The position numbers and the translations under genes were made by a program. From Burkholderiales bacterium (GTDB lineage: Bacteria > Pseudomonadota > Gammaproteobacteria > Burkholderiales > Burkholderiaceae_C): DNA of 54,006 nt. Positions within the stretch are counted from its first letter, which is position 1, and every line of letters begins with the position of its first letter. Positions 38,861 to 47,822 of the stretch are shown here, piece after piece. Where the stretch lies: assembly GCA_029268225.1 (NCBI GenBank), contig JAJUGJ010000023.1, positions 1 to 54,006 on the forward strand, written 5' to 3'. A model generated the notes under the pieces. The model worked only from the letters and a program-made list of their open reading frames with translations, searched no databases and had not been told where the DNA came from.

Positions 38861-41724
38861 ATCACCACGAGTACGAGATGAGCCCAGCAAGCCCTGCCAC
38901 GCTTCACACCACGCGCGCCACCTGCTGCTATTGCGGAACCGGGTGTGGCGTGCTGATCGAGTCGACACCTGAGGGACGGATCGTCAACGTGCAGGGCGAC
39001 CCACAACACCCCGCCAACTTCGGTCGACTGTGCACAAAGGGTAGCACCCTGCACCTCACCGCAGCGCCATCCGTACAGCAGCAGGTGCGTTTGCTCACGC
39101 CCATGCGCCGCGAGCAACGCGGTGGCGATGCCGCCCCGATTGCTTGGGAAACGGCCTTGGAGGAGGCAGCCGACAAGTTCGCCGAGGTCATACGCGCCCA
39201 TGGACCACAGGCCGTGGCCTTTTATGGCTCGGGGCAGTTGTTGACCGAGGACTACTACGTGCTCAACAAACTGGTGAAAGGATTGATCGGCACCAACAAC
39301 CTCGACACCAACTCCCGCCTGTGCATGAGCAGTGCCGTGACGGGCTACAAGGCCACCTTGGGGAGCGATGCGCCCCCCGCGTGCTACGACGACTTCCAGC
39401 ACGCACAAACCATTTTCATCGCAGGCGCCAATACCGCCTACGCCCACCCTATTCTGTTCCGTCGCATCGAAGATGCACGCCAGGCCAACCCATCCATGAA
39501 GCTGGTGGTGGTGGACCCGCGCCGCACCGAAACCGCCGAGATGGCAGACCTGCACTTACCCATCCTGCCTGGCACGGACGTGGCCTTGTTTCATGGGATG
39601 CTGCATGTGTTGATGCACGAGGGTCTGCTGGACCTGGACTACGTGGCACGCCACACCGAGGGCTTTGAGGCACTGCAAGATGTGGTGCGCGCCTACACAC
39701 CAGAGGTGGTGGCCCGCACGTGCGGCATTGCCGAAGCTGATCTGATTCAAGCCGCACGGTGGTTTGGTGGGCACACCCCGACACTGTCCCTCTATTGCCA
39801 AGGCTTGAACCAAAGCAGCCGCGGCACGGACAAAAATGCCGCGTTGGTCAATTTGCATCTGGCCACAGGCCAGATCGGCAAACCAGGCTCCGGCCCCTTT
39901 TCGCTGACCGGACAGCCGAACGCCATGGGCGGTCGCGAAGTGGGCGGCATGGCCACGCTGCTGAGCGCGCACCGAGACCTGCGTCATGCGCACGACCGCG
40001 CAGAGGTGGCGGCCTTGTGGGGCGTGCAGGACGTACCAGCCCAGCCCGGCCTGACGGCCGTGGAGATGTTCGAGGCCGCCGCGCGTGGCGAAATCAAGGC
40101 CCTGTGGATTGCATGCACGAACCCGGCACAGTCCATGCCCGACCAGGCCACCGTGCGGCGGGCCCTGAGCCAATGCGAGTTCGTGGTTGTGCAAGAGGCC
40201 TACGCCACCACGGCAACCTGCGCACATGCCGACCTGCTGCTGCCAGCTGCGAGTTGGGGCGAAAAGGACGGCACCGTCACCAACAGCGAGCGACGCATCA
40301 GCCGTGTGAGACCTGCGATCACGCCGCCTGGGGAGGCCAGGCAGGACTGGGCGATCTTTGCTGATTTTGCGCGTCGACTGGAGCGCCGATTACCCGAGCG
40401 CACCGCCACCTATCGGCACGGGCAAGCCACCTTGTTCCCCTATGACAGCGCCGAATCGGTCTGGAATGAGCACCGTGAAACCACTCGCGGACGCGATCTC
40501 GATATCACCGGCTTGAGTTATCGCATCCTTGAAACGATCGGGCCGCAGCAGTGGCCGATGCCGGAAGGCGTACAACATGGCACCGCGCGCCTGTACACCG
40601 ACGGCAAATTCCCCACAGCCAGTGGACGCGCCAAGTTCGCCGCAATGCAGTGTGAACCGGTGGCCGACCCTGTTGATGCGCAGTACCCGTTCAGCCTGAA
40701 CACTGGCCGGTTGCGCGACCAATGGCACGGCATGAGCCGCACAGGGACCTTGGGGCGTTTGTTTGGGCATGTGAGTGAGCCGGCCATGGATTTGCACCCG
40801 CAAGACATGCAACGACTCGGACTGCAAGACGGCGACCTGGTGCGGGTGGATTCCCGCCGAGGCCTGCTGCATATTCCCGCCAAGGCCTCGGACTCAGTGA
40901 GGCCCATGCAGGCGTTCATTGCCATGCACTGGGGGCAAGAGTTTCTGAGTGGTCAAGATGACCGGGGGCAAGTCACCTCTGGTGTGAACGCTGTGACCAA
41001 TTCGGCATCGTGCCCGACCTCGCGCCAACCAGAACTCAAGCACGCTGCGGTTCGCATCACCCCGGCACACTTGCCCTGGCGAGTGCTGGCCGTGGCCTGG
41101 CTGTCCGAGGCGGAGGCACTGGTGGTGCGTGAAGCCATCAAGCCGCTGATGCGCCAATTCACCTTCAGCAGCTGTGTCCCTTTCGGTCGCGAGCCACATG
41201 CTGAAGGCAAGGTTGGCCTGCTCTTCCGTGCCGCGCATGCCGACCCTGTCAGCGATGACCTCATCACCCAACTCACCGAGCACATGGGTGTAACGGGTGT
41301 AGACATTCTGCGCTACCAAGACAAGGCCCGATCACAACGCAGGCTGATGCGCATGGAGCGTTGTGCCGATGGCTTGCGTCTTGGTGCCTTTGTCATGACC
41401 GGAGACATCCGCTCTGAAGCCTGGATACGCCCCTTGCTGCAAGAAGACATGCTCGCAGACGGGTACGGGCGTGCCCTGTTGGCGCCTGGTCCGGTTCCCC
41501 CGGTCGCCATCGAGTCGCAGGGCGCGCAGGTGTGCACCTGCTTCAATGTGACCGAGCCTCAGATCGTGAGTGTGCTGAAAACGTGCGAGGGTGATGCCAA
41601 CGCACGGCTGGCTGTGCTGCAGAGCAGCCTGAAGTGCGGGACCAATTGCGGCTCCTGCATTCCGAGCTTGCGCAAGTTGGTCAGGGACACCGCGGCGGAC
41701 ACACGGGCGAGCGTAGTGGCATGA
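38851..41724 (+). CDS. nasA: Assimilatory nitrate reductase catalytic subunit
   Basis: A 957-residue bis-MGD molybdoenzyme reducing nitrate to nitrite in the cytoplasm. The N-terminal [4Fe-4S] cluster is carried by Cys25, Cys28, Cys32 and Cys61 (CCYCGTGCG, GRLCTKG); Cys158 in SRLCMSSA is the likely molybdenum ligand; the C-terminal BFD-type [2Fe-2S] domain uses Cys895/897 and Cys929/933 or 936 (CTCFNV, CGTNCGSC). Start is uncertain: ATGs at 38851, 38857 and 38878 are close, and the first overlaps the reductase stop by ten bases. Mog elsewhere in the window supplies the cofactor. No nitrite reductase is in view. Confidence 0.95.
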   Translation: MRMNHHEYEMSPASPATLHTTRATCCYCGTGCGVLIESTPEGRIVNVQGDPQHPANFGRLCTKGSTLHLTAAPSVQQQVRLLTPMRREQRGGDAAPIAWETALEEAADKFAEVIRAHGPQAVAFYGSGQLLTEDYYVLNKLVKGLIGTNNLDTNSRLCMSSAVTGYKATLGSDAPPACYDDFQHAQTIFIAGANTAYAHPILFRRIEDARQANPSMKLVVVDPRRTETAEMADLHLPILPGTDVALFHGMLHVLMHEGLLDLDYVARHTEGFEALQDVVRAYTPEVVARTCGIAEADLIQAARWFGGHTPTLSLYCQGLNQSSRGTDKNAALVNLHLATGQIGKPGSGPFSLTGQPNAMGGREVGGMATLLSAHRDLRHAHDRAEVAALWGVQDVPAQPGLTAVEMFEAAARGEIKALWIACTNPAQSMPDQATVRRALSQCEFVVVQEAYATTATCAHADLLLPAASWGEKDGTVTNSERRISRVRPAITPPGEARQDWAIFADFARRLERRLPERTATYRHGQATLFPYDSAESVWNEHRETTRGRDLDITGLSYRILETIGPQQWPMPEGVQHGTARLYTDGKFPTASGRAKFAAMQCEPVADPVDAQYPFSLNTGRLRDQWHGMSRTGTLGRLFGHVSEPAMDLHPQDMQRLGLQDGDLVRVDSRRGLLHIPAKASDSVRPMQAFIAMHWGQEFLSGQDDRGQVTSGVNAVTNSASCPTSRQPELKHAAVRITPAHLPWRVLAVAWLSEAEALVVREAIKPLMRQFTFSSCVPFGREPHAEGKVGLLFRAAHADPVSDDLITQLTEHMGVTGVDILRYQDKARSQRRLMRMERCADGLRLGAFVMTGDIRSEAWIRPLLQEDMLADGYGRALLAPGPVPPVAIESQGAQVCTCFNVTEPQIVSVLKTCEGDANARLAVLQSSLKCGTNCGSCIPSLRKLVRDTAADTRASVVA

Positions 41725-41780
41725 GGTGAGGCCAAAGGACTGATGCACGGGATAATGAAAACATAACGTCCCCATACATC

Positions 41781-42752
41781 ATGAGCATCGCCCCCTACAT
41801 CAAGGTCATCGGCCGCGGCAAAGACGGCGCCCGCCCTCTCAACACCGAGCAATCGCGTGATCTGTTCGCCCAGGTGCTGGACCGGACTGTGACCGATCTG
41901 GAGATCGGTGCGTTTTGCCTCGCCATGCGCATCAAGGGCGAATCCGCAGAAGAGTTGCAAGGCTTTGTGCAGGTCACTCATGAGCGGTGCCTGCCTATGG
42001 AGGAGGCCAGCCAGGTGGCGCAGCAAAGCGAGCTAGGGGTGGTGAGTCTGCCGTCTTACAACGGTGCTCGCAAATTGCCCAACCTGACCGCTTTGCTGGC
42101 CCAGGCACTGGCCCAGCGCGGTGTGAAGGTTCTCGTTCACGGCCTCGCCAAAGATCCGACGCGTGTGACGACTGCACAGGTGTTCGAACAGGCTGGCTTG
42201 CCTGTGGTCAGCAACGACCACGACTTGGCGCGCGCCTGGCGCGATGGCCTACCTGCTTTCATGGACCTGGGGCACCTGTGCCATCCCTTGTCCCAGTTGC
42301 TAGCGGTGCGCTGGACCATCGGGCTGCGCAACCCGGGACACACCGTGGCCAAGTTGTTGAACCCGTTTGAAGCGCATGCTTCCCAAGGCGTCAAAAGCAT
42401 TCAGGTGGTTAACCACACACACCCCGAATACGCTTTGTCGCTGACCGACTACCTGCAATTGACCCAGGCCAACGCCTTGCTGATGCGTGGAACCGAGGGA
42501 GAACCTGTGGCCGATGCTCGTCGGCAACCGCGGTTTGACGTGTTTTTGCACGGGCGTACGTCTACGGCGTTGAGCCGGGCGCCAGAGGATGGCGTGCTGA
42601 CCGAGTTGCCAGATTTGCCCAGTAGCCGCGACGCCACGGAGACTGCCGCATACGTGCAAGCCGTGGCTTTGGGCCACCAGTCCATGCCCGCATCGATTGC
42701 GGCGCAAGCTGATTGCCTCGTCGCCAGTCTGCAGAGCCTCAAGGCGGAGTGA
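41781..42752 (+). CDS. ybiB: DNA-binding protein YbiB / TrpD2 family
   Basis: A 323-residue protein of the TrpD2 (YbiB) family, related to anthranilate phosphoribosyltransferase but lacking its catalytic glycine-rich phosphoribosyl site. In E. coli YbiB binds nucleic acids and is LexA-regulated; that function is inferred. The N-terminal helical domain (DLFAQVLDRTVTDLEIGAFCLAMRIKG) and a glycine-rich core with HGLAKDPTRVTT are visible. It lies 56 bases after nasA and only 21 bases from the convergent integrase gene. Confidence 0.9.
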   Translation: MSIAPYIKVIGRGKDGARPLNTEQSRDLFAQVLDRTVTDLEIGAFCLAMRIKGESAEELQGFVQVTHERCLPMEEASQVAQQSELGVVSLPSYNGARKLPNLTALLAQALAQRGVKVLVHGLAKDPTRVTTAQVFEQAGLPVVSNDHDLARAWRDGLPAFMDLGHLCHPLSQLLAVRWTIGLRNPGHTVAKLLNPFEAHASQGVKSIQVVNHTHPEYALSLTDYLQLTQANALLMRGTEGEPVADARRQPRFDVFLHGRTSTALSRAPEDGVLTELPDLPSSRDATETAAYVQAVALGHQSMPASIAAQADCLVASLQSLKAE

Positions 42753-42773
42753 GCGATTCGGTCAGGGCTGGGC

Positions 42774-43757
42774 TCACAGTTGATCGAGAGGGCTGAGTAC
42801 GCCTCGCCCCCCTTTGTTCAACACGTGGGTGTAGATTTGCGTGGTGGCGACATTGGCATGCCCGAGGAGTTCTTGCACCGTGCGGATGTCGTACCCGGCT
42901 TGGAGCATGTGCGTCGCAAAACTGTGACGTAGGACGTGGGGGGAGCACGGCTTGTCAATGCCGGCCTGCCTGGCCGCACCGGCAATCGCTCGCTGAACAG
43001 CCTGCTCACCGAAATGGTGGCGCCTGACAACCCCAGACCGTGGATCGACCGAGCGAACTTGGCTGGGAAACACATACTGCCATCCCCAAGTTCGTCCAGC
43101 TTTCGGGTATTTGACCTGTAGCGCGTCCGGCATATGGACTTCGCCAAAACCTTCGTCGAGGTCTGATTGATGCAAGCTCTGGGTTTTCCTCAGTCTCTGC
43201 TGCAGTGGCTCGATCAGGTTTTCCGGAAGAACGGTTACCCGATCCTTGCTGCCCTTGCCTTCCCTGATCACGATTTCGCGGCGTTCAAAATCAATGTCCT
43301 TGACCCTGAGCCGCAACCCTTCCATCAGGCGCATACCTGTGCCGTAAAGCAACGAAGCAATCAGGGCGGATGTGCCGCTGAGTGACTGCAACAAACTGCG
43401 TACTTCGCGCGTGGTGAGCACCACTGGCAAGCGCTGCGGGACTTTGGCGATGACCACGTCATCCATCCAGGGCAATTCTGTACCCAAGACGTGACGGTAC
43501 AAAAAGAGTATCGCCGCTTTGGCTTGATTTTGGGTAGAGGCTGAAACGCTTCTTGCGACCGCCAAATGACTGAGAAACTCGGCCACTTCTTTGGGGCCCA
43601 TGTCACGCGGGTGCCGCTTTCCGTGAAACAAAATGAAGCGCCGTACCCAGTCGACATAGGCATCCTCGGTACGGATAGCGTAATGCATGACACGCAACTG
43701 AGTGCGCAAAGCATCAAGCAGTTTAGGGCCCCGATTTGCGGGGGGCTGGTCTGACAT
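42774..43757 (-). CDS. intI: Integron integrase (IntI family tyrosine recombinase)
   Basis: Site-specific tyrosine recombinase that inserts and excises cassettes. In the longest open frame (start 43820, 348 residues) the catalytic residues are Arg164 (GTGMRLME), His295 and Arg298 (HVLRHS), His321 (LLGHAN) and Tyr330 (TQIYTHVL). The IntI-specific insert is present as [20 protein letters not shown], and the RRHHF block follows. Aligned to IntI1, the start Met22 at 43757 ([19 protein letters not shown]) gives a 327-residue protein and is preferred; no strong ribosome site decides. It is not IntI1. The gene runs away from the array, as expected. Confidence 0.92.
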   Translation of the reverse strand: MSDQPPANRGPKLLDALRTQLRVMHYAIRTEDAYVDWVRRFILFHGKRHPRDMGPKEVAEFLSHLAVARSVSASTQNQAKAAILFLYRHVLGTELPWMDDVVIAKVPQRLPVVLTTREVRSLLQSLSGTSALIASLLYGTGMRLMEGLRLRVKDIDFERREIVIREGKGSKDRVTVLPENLIEPLQQRLRKTQSLHQSDLDEGFGEVHMPDALQVKYPKAGRTWGWQYVFPSQVRSVDPRSGVVRRHHFGEQAVQRAIAGAARQAGIDKPCSPHVLRHSFATHMLQAGYDIRTVQELLGHANVATTQIYTHVLNKGGRGVLSPLDQL

Positions 43758-43935
43758 TGCGCCCGGGTCTGAAAGCGCGCTCAGGTATGCTGGCGCTGAC
43801 GTGGTGATGTGCTCTGACATGGAAATTTAGGCGGGCTAATGAGGGTGAGCGTGCAGGCAAAACATACGCATAACGACATGGTGCCTCTGGGGGGAGCCGT
43901 TGTCGCCCCTCCTAAGAGCGATGGAGGAAGACCAC

Positions 43936-43964
43936 TTGTGCAAGTTAGAGTCGGGTTGTCTAAT
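43936..43964 (+). promoter_or_regulatory. Candidate Pc-like cassette promoter
   Basis: TTGTGC at 43936-43941 and TCTAAT at 43959-43964 are separated by 17 bases, and point into cassette 1. The -10 is five of six to consensus; the -35 matches only at TTG. The position next to attI is right for a cassette promoter. Confidence 0.35.
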
Positions 43965-43976
43965 TTCAGTTAGGCA
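43942..43976 (+). other. Candidate attI simple site
   Basis: The core GTTAGGC (43969-43975) marks the first recombination point, and TTGTCTAA at 43956-43963 resembles the inverted L box. The first cassette starts right after G43969. The flank between it and the integrase start is otherwise unassigned. Confidence 0.6.
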
Positions 43977-44648
43977 ATGATGCAACTACACCAAGCCACC
44001 GCGAATAAAATAGAAGATGCACCTATTTGCAGCTTCTCCAAGGGTGTCATCTATTACGTTCACAGTGGACGAAATGCATGGCACTCAACTTGGGCCGCCC
44101 GTTATAGCAATGGATGCATGCATGCAACTCTTCCTTCCGCGAAGAGCTATGCCGAAGGAGAGAGAAAGCAAGGGACTAAGTTTTACATCACGCAACTCCC
44201 CTGTCTATTAATTCGCAACAAAACCGACTCTTATTTCATCACCGAGATAAATAACAGAACTCCACTATCTGGTCATGCGTTAGCAATCCCACAGATGCCG
44301 GGGACCGTCACAGATCAGCCAGTCAAAATTGGAGCGTCAACAAGAAAAGCCCTTGAGTCCTTTGATCCTTCGAGTCAATTTTGGCGTATTCGCCCACATG
44401 CAAAGAACTCAATCATGCTACTTCACTACCCGAACTCAAGCATTTCAGTTGAAAAGCTAACGCCAGAGCCCCTAAGAAGTATGCAATCGCGGTCAGATGG
44501 GCCAGACTACTATCTTAGCTGGTCAAATCGAGAGTCCCTCGCCGACCAAAGTGCAGTTCAAAGGATTTATAGAAAATTGAAGCTCATAAAATCAGGCCGA
44601 ATTAAGGAGCATCATGCTGCGGACGATCAGAAGCTCGACCTTGCCTAA
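43977..44648 (+). CDS. Cassette 1: hypothetical protein
   Basis: The first cassette encodes a 223-residue protein I do not recognise. It begins MMQLHQATANKIEDAPICSF, one base after the attI core, so it is nearest the candidate promoter. No signal peptide or membrane helix is evident; the protein is Ser- and His-rich. The stop TAA lies inside the R'' box of its attC, a normal feature for cassettes. No family assignment is possible from the sequence alone. Confidence 0.7.
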   Translation: MMQLHQATANKIEDAPICSFSKGVIYYVHSGRNAWHSTWAARYSNGCMHATLPSAKSYAEGERKQGTKFYITQLPCLLIRNKTDSYFITEINNRTPLSGHALAIPQMPGTVTDQPVKIGASTRKALESFDPSSQFWRIRPHAKNSIMLLHYPNSSISVEKLTPEPLRSMQSRSDGPDYYLSWSNRESLADQSAVQRIYRKLKLIKSGRIKEHHAADDQKLDLA

Positions 44649-44759
44649 CTGGGCGTTCAACGTGGACGCCAATACTGGCCATGGCTTCGCCATTTTCATG
44701 GCCAGTATTGGTGCCCTGCGCCCTCCGGGCTCCGGCGCCAGTTAACTAATTCGTTAGGT
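44643..44759 (+). repeat. attC site 1 (117 bp)
   Basis: R'' GCCTAAC to R' GTTAGGT. Family A. The central arms are complementary (CCAATACTGGCCA with TGGCCAGTATTGG). Confidence 0.9.
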
Positions 44760-44957
44760 CCTGTTTAAACCCACGCTCAGGTAACTCGCAGCAAAGGCTT
44801 TGCCAAATGTCAAATTCTGTGCAAGCTCATACATCCAGCACGCGAGAATCATTTGTCGTGCCGAAGTTGCTTCCTTTGCATGGCAAGGTTTGCGCACCTT
44901 TCTGCGCCACTCCCACGCGGGAACACTGATGTTTGCCATCGCCGCTTCCGTGCTCAC
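44754..44957 (-). CDS. Cassette 2: possible minus-strand small ORF
   Basis: This 67-residue open frame, MSTEAAMANISVPAWEWRRK at the start, is opposite to the other cassette genes and stops inside the attC 1 R' box. Its C-terminal half is amphipathic (MILACWMYELAQNLTFGKAF). Plus-strand frames in the 426-base interior use TTG or internal ATG starts and run through attC 2, so are likely not real. No function can be suggested; it may be a promoter-bearing or non-coding cassette. Confidence 0.25.
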   Translation of the reverse strand: MSTEAAMANISVPAWEWRRKVRKPCHAKEATSARQMILACWMYELAQNLTFGKAFAASYLSVGLNRT

Positions 44958-45185
44958 TCAGTCAGCGGCGCGCATCTTGAGGTTTGGCGTTTCACTGGCA
45001 ACCAGTTCGGTCACCGGGCGCGGCTTCAAGGCTCAATCGAACATCACCGGTTTGGGTGCTTCCACGAAGCTGGTGCGCCTGTCACACTCTCTGGAATTCT
45101 GGCAGCAGCTTTCAGCATCAACCGTGGCCCGCCCTCACCTCAACTTCAGCCGTCGTGTGTTTCCAGGGCGTGCCAAGGGTCAAAA
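44760..45185. other. Cassette 2 interior, no confident gene
   Basis: This 426-base stretch lies between two attC sites. A plus-strand frame from a TTG at 44800 reads through attC 2 to 45288, and another runs 44853-45191. Neither has a ribosome site or family match that I see. The composition is higher in GC than cassettes 3 and 4. Confidence 0.4.
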
Positions 45186-45302
45186 ACCTAACTGTAAGTT
45201 CAACGTGGACGCCAACAGCGGCCATGCCTTCGGCATTTTATTGGCCGCTGTTGGTGCCCTGCGCCCTTCGGGCTCCGGCGCCAGTTAACTAGTTCGTTAG
45301 GC
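45186..45302 (+). repeat. attC site 2 (117 bp)
   Basis: R'' ACCTAAC to R' GTTAGGC. Family A, almost identical to attC sites 10 and 12. The central 13-base arms CCAACAGCGGCCA and TGGCCGCTGTTGG are perfect complements. Confidence 0.92.
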
Positions 45303-45315
45303 GAGGGAGATTGAG

Positions 45316-46065
45316 ATGCAAGAAACCAAGTTAAAAGATTTGTTAGATACTACCCTTTTACCTTTTGGTTTTGAGCGAAATAAAAGGGGAATTCCAGTAT
45401 ACAAAAGAGATTTTAATGGCCAGACCCAAGAAATTGGGTTAAGAAAAGGAGTTACAGGTGGAAAGGAGTTTTCAGTCTATTTCGAGGTTCCGGAAGAAGA
45501 CACGTTCTATGAGTTATCTCATTTATGTCCGCTGAAAAACTCATATTGGTGGCCAGAGAACCTTTCAGAGGAATTAGCCAATTCATTGCATAAACAACTC
45601 AAAAACATCGCTTTGGCTTATTTCAACAGCAACCCTAAAAATTCAATTGCCAATGCCCATGATATTGAAGTTTTGCAGAAGCTGTTATTGCCAGAAAATA
45701 ATTTTAAAAAATTTGAGGGTGGTTACTGGCGCATAAGAGGTGATGTTATTGATATCATCGATATTGAGCTTTTAGTAAACAATTTGTTTGCGTATATTTA
45801 CTTAAGCGTGTGGCATAGAGAATTGGCCGATGAAAATGTTGAGTTTAACCCTAAAAATATAACTAGAATTACTTCTTGCACCACGGGGAACGATAGAATA
45901 GATAATAATCCTAATTCAACGTATTTCAATGTTAGCAAGGGCTTGATCAATATCACTAGTCAAATCAGCTCTACGATTACTGATTATTTTGATAGCATCA
46001 AAACAATTGACAATGTAAAGGATAAGGTAAGACCAGAGTTTAGATGTTACATAAAATCCGCCTAA
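45316..46065 (+). CDS. Cassette 3: AT-rich hypothetical protein
   Basis: A 249-residue protein, MQETKLKDLLDTTLLPFGFE at the start. GAGGGAGA lies seven bases upstream. The FGFERNKRGIPVYKRDF and VYFEVPEEDTFY strands loosely recall DUF4304-type folds, which I could not confirm. Acidic and Asn/Ile-rich with no membrane segment. Its AT richness contrasts strongly with the flanks, as does its unrelated attC, suggesting recent acquisition. Confidence 0.75.
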   Translation: MQETKLKDLLDTTLLPFGFERNKRGIPVYKRDFNGQTQEIGLRKGVTGGKEFSVYFEVPEEDTFYELSHLCPLKNSYWWPENLSEELANSLHKQLKNIALAYFNSNPKNSIANAHDIEVLQKLLLPENNFKKFEGGYWRIRGDVIDIIDIELLVNNLFAYIYLSVWHRELADENVEFNPKNITRITSCTTGNDRIDNNPNSTYFNVSKGLINITSQISSTITDYFDSIKTIDNVKDKVRPEFRCYIKSA

Positions 46066-46128
46066 CAAGTTGCTGCAACGGACACAAAACGCTTGGCACC
46101 TTTTGTACCACTGAGCAATGCGTTAACT
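46060..46128 (+). repeat. attC site 3 (69 bp, unrelated type)
   Basis: R'' GCCTAAC to R' GTTAACT, with interior arms AACGGACACAAAA and TTTTGTACCACTGAG only partly complementary. Short site unlike the family A sites. Confidence 0.8.
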
Positions 46129-46132
46129 GCAC

Positions 46133-46507
46133 ATGGCAACTATGACTATCGAAGATAAATCAAAATTTATTGATGAGGTCCTTGGCTTCTACTTCGGTGA
46201 GCCATTTCTTGATGGGGCAAAGTTATTTTCTTCGCCAGAAAGTGAAGTAGATTCATGGTATAAGTTTGCACTTGTTTTTGATCAAGTTCGTAAATCGGCC
46301 AACATTCCAGAGAAATATTATGAGGCATTGCAGCTTTTGGTAGAAGATGCCATAAGTGAATATGTAGCATCTTCGTTTATCGGCGAAGATCCTGACAAAG
46401 AAGAGGAGTTAGGCGTAGGATACGATGGTTACCATATTCCTCCAGACTTCGCTAAAAATTATCAATCAAAAATCTGGGATGCAGTTTGTGAAATATTCAG
46501 CAGTTAA
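46133..46507 (+). CDS. Cassette 4: acidic hypothetical protein
   Basis: A 124-residue acidic protein, MATMTIEDKSKFIDEVLGF at the start, rich in Glu, Asp and aromatic residues, C-terminal IWDAVCEIFSS. It resembles small immunity or SMI1-type proteins in general character only. The start follows R' directly. The stop TAA is in the R'' box (AGTTAAC). AT-rich like cassette 3. Confidence 0.7.
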   Translation: MATMTIEDKSKFIDEVLGFYFGEPFLDGAKLFSSPESEVDSWYKFALVFDQVRKSANIPEKYYEALQLLVEDAISEYVASSFIGEDPDKEEELGVGYDGYHIPPDFAKNYQSKIWDAVCEIFSS

Positions 46508-46584
46508 CAAGGCCAAGCACAATCGCCCGCAAAAAAACGCGGGCTGGACCTCGCCGTCGCTCGGCCTGTGTTGGCGGCGTTAGA
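46501..46584 (+). repeat. attC site 4 (84 bp, unrelated type)
   Basis: R'' AGTTAAC, exact complement of this cassette's own start R' GTTAACT, ending in R' GTTAGAC. The centre has CGCCCGC and a GCGGGCTGG arm. Unlike family A. Confidence 0.8.
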
Positions 46585-46601
46585 CATCATCAGGAAGATT
46601 C

Positions 46602-47033
46602 ATGGAGAAATCAACGCAAGAGAACGAAGCTATCGTTTCCCGCATCTACGAGGAGGCGCTTGGCTTTGACGGGGACCTTTCGAGAATGAGCACGACTCAG
46701 CGAGTCGTCTATCTCGTCGAGCACTTGATGCAAGAGGTGAATAGCGGTGCTTCGTTTGAGCAGTACTTCCGCTGGGCAACTGTTGACGAGATCAAACAAG
46801 TTCAACCGATACTTGGTGAACTAGGCTTGTCGGACGTTCAGAGAATCCTGTCTGTCGCCATTGATGTCGCTTTTCCAGACGGATTCCCGCAAACCGACGA
46901 GCAGAAGGAAGACTTCACCGACTGGTCGGAGGAGCAAGAAGAAGAACTTGAAAAACTGTTCAACCAGGTTGAGGATTTCAACGGCAGAGTGACAAATACA
47001 CTCGGCCATCTCGCATTGCGAGCCGATGCCTAA
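46602..47033 (+). CDS. Cassette 5: DUF4375-like acidic protein
   Basis: A 143-residue acidic protein. The block VEHLMQEVNSGASFEQYFRWATVDEI is reminiscent of DMP19/DUF4375 proteins, and the C-terminal half is Glu-rich (DWSEEQEEELEKLF). Function unknown. AGGA about seven bases before ATG 46602 supports the start. The stop lies in the R'' box of a canonical 60-bp attC. Confidence 0.7.
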   Translation: MEKSTQENEAIVSRIYEEALGFDGDLSRMSTTQRVVYLVEHLMQEVNSGASFEQYFRWATVDEIKQVQPILGELGLSDVQRILSVAIDVAFPDGFPQTDEQKEDFTDWSEEQEEELEKLFNQVEDFNGRVTNTLGHLALRADA

Positions 47034-47087
47034 CAATTCATTCAAGCCGACGCCGCTTCGCGGCGCGGCTTAATTCAGGCGTTAGGC
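47028..47087 (+). repeat. attC site 5 (60 bp, canonical 59-base element type)
   Basis: R'' GCCTAAC to R' GTTAGGC in exactly 60 bases, with inner arms GCCGACGCC and GGCGCGGC. This resembles the compact sites of mobile integron cassettes. Confidence 0.9.
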
Positions 47088-47094
47088 CTCAAAT

Positions 47095-47739
47095 ATGCAA
47101 ACCGCTACTGAGTACTTGAACAAGACTGAAAGCGCTGTCCGGAAGCTATTCGAAGGAATAGATTCATACATAAGCATTCTGAAAAGGCATCCAACGGCTG
47201 CATTCGCAACGTCATACACAAATGAATCGGACTTCCACTCCCAATATGAGGCTTGGGCTAGCGCGAACGAGAGCCTAATTCGCGCGTCGTTGGCGGCGGA
47301 GCGTGAATACATAGCGGAGAGCTTTGCTCAGGCAACCCTTTGTGGGGCCATCCTGCAGGTGGCGGCGAAAGCGATCGAATGCTTTTCTAAAAATACGAAT
47401 ATTCCAGGGAACTGGTCGGCGATAGTGAAGGTTGGATCAAAAGCTGTGCCATTCTGTACCGGCAGATTGATCCGCGGCGTACCGTTAGGCTTGGTAATAC
47501 TTGCTGCGCGTAATCAGCATACGCACTTCGACGACGACGAACTGCGGGAGCCAAATATCTCCGTGTTCGAACATTTGGCCGTAAATCATGGCATTAACTC
47601 TGATCAGCCGTTTCGCGATCCTGCCTTTGACATAACAAACACTGGGCTAGTCAGCTATGCATCGAACTGCACAGCGCTCATGGGCTGGCGCACGTATGAA
47701 GCGTATGAGAATGACATGCGCAATCTGCTTGTGGCGTAG
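47095..47739 (+). CDS. Cassette 6: protein with HEPN-like RNxxxH motif
   Basis: A 214-residue protein of no recognised family. It is largely helical, with a hydrophobic stretch GVPLGLVILAARNQHTHFDDDE. The RNQHTH sequence fits the RNxxxH motif of HEPN RNase domains, but one short motif is weak evidence. The C-terminal part is Asn- and Thr-rich. About 83 bases separate its stop from attC 6, longer than for other cassettes. Confidence 0.65.
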   Translation: MQTATEYLNKTESAVRKLFEGIDSYISILKRHPTAAFATSYTNESDFHSQYEAWASANESLIRASLAAEREYIAESFAQATLCGAILQVAAKAIECFSKNTNIPGNWSAIVKVGSKAVPFCTGRLIRGVPLGLVILAARNQHTHFDDDELREPNISVFEHLAVNHGINSDQPFRDPAFDITNTGLVSYASNCTALMGWRTYEAYENDMRNLLVA

Positions 47740-47822
47740 TTTCGCGTCGCTTAGTCACGCATTAAGTGCAATACCCAAAATGTAGGCTATCGTGCTATCA
47801 AAACCTTCCACTCCGCGCCCCC

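Noticed and set aside
44800..45288. 162-codon plus-strand ORF in cassette 2
   Set aside because: It starts with TTG, lacks a ribosome site, and its C-terminus is encoded by the attC site.
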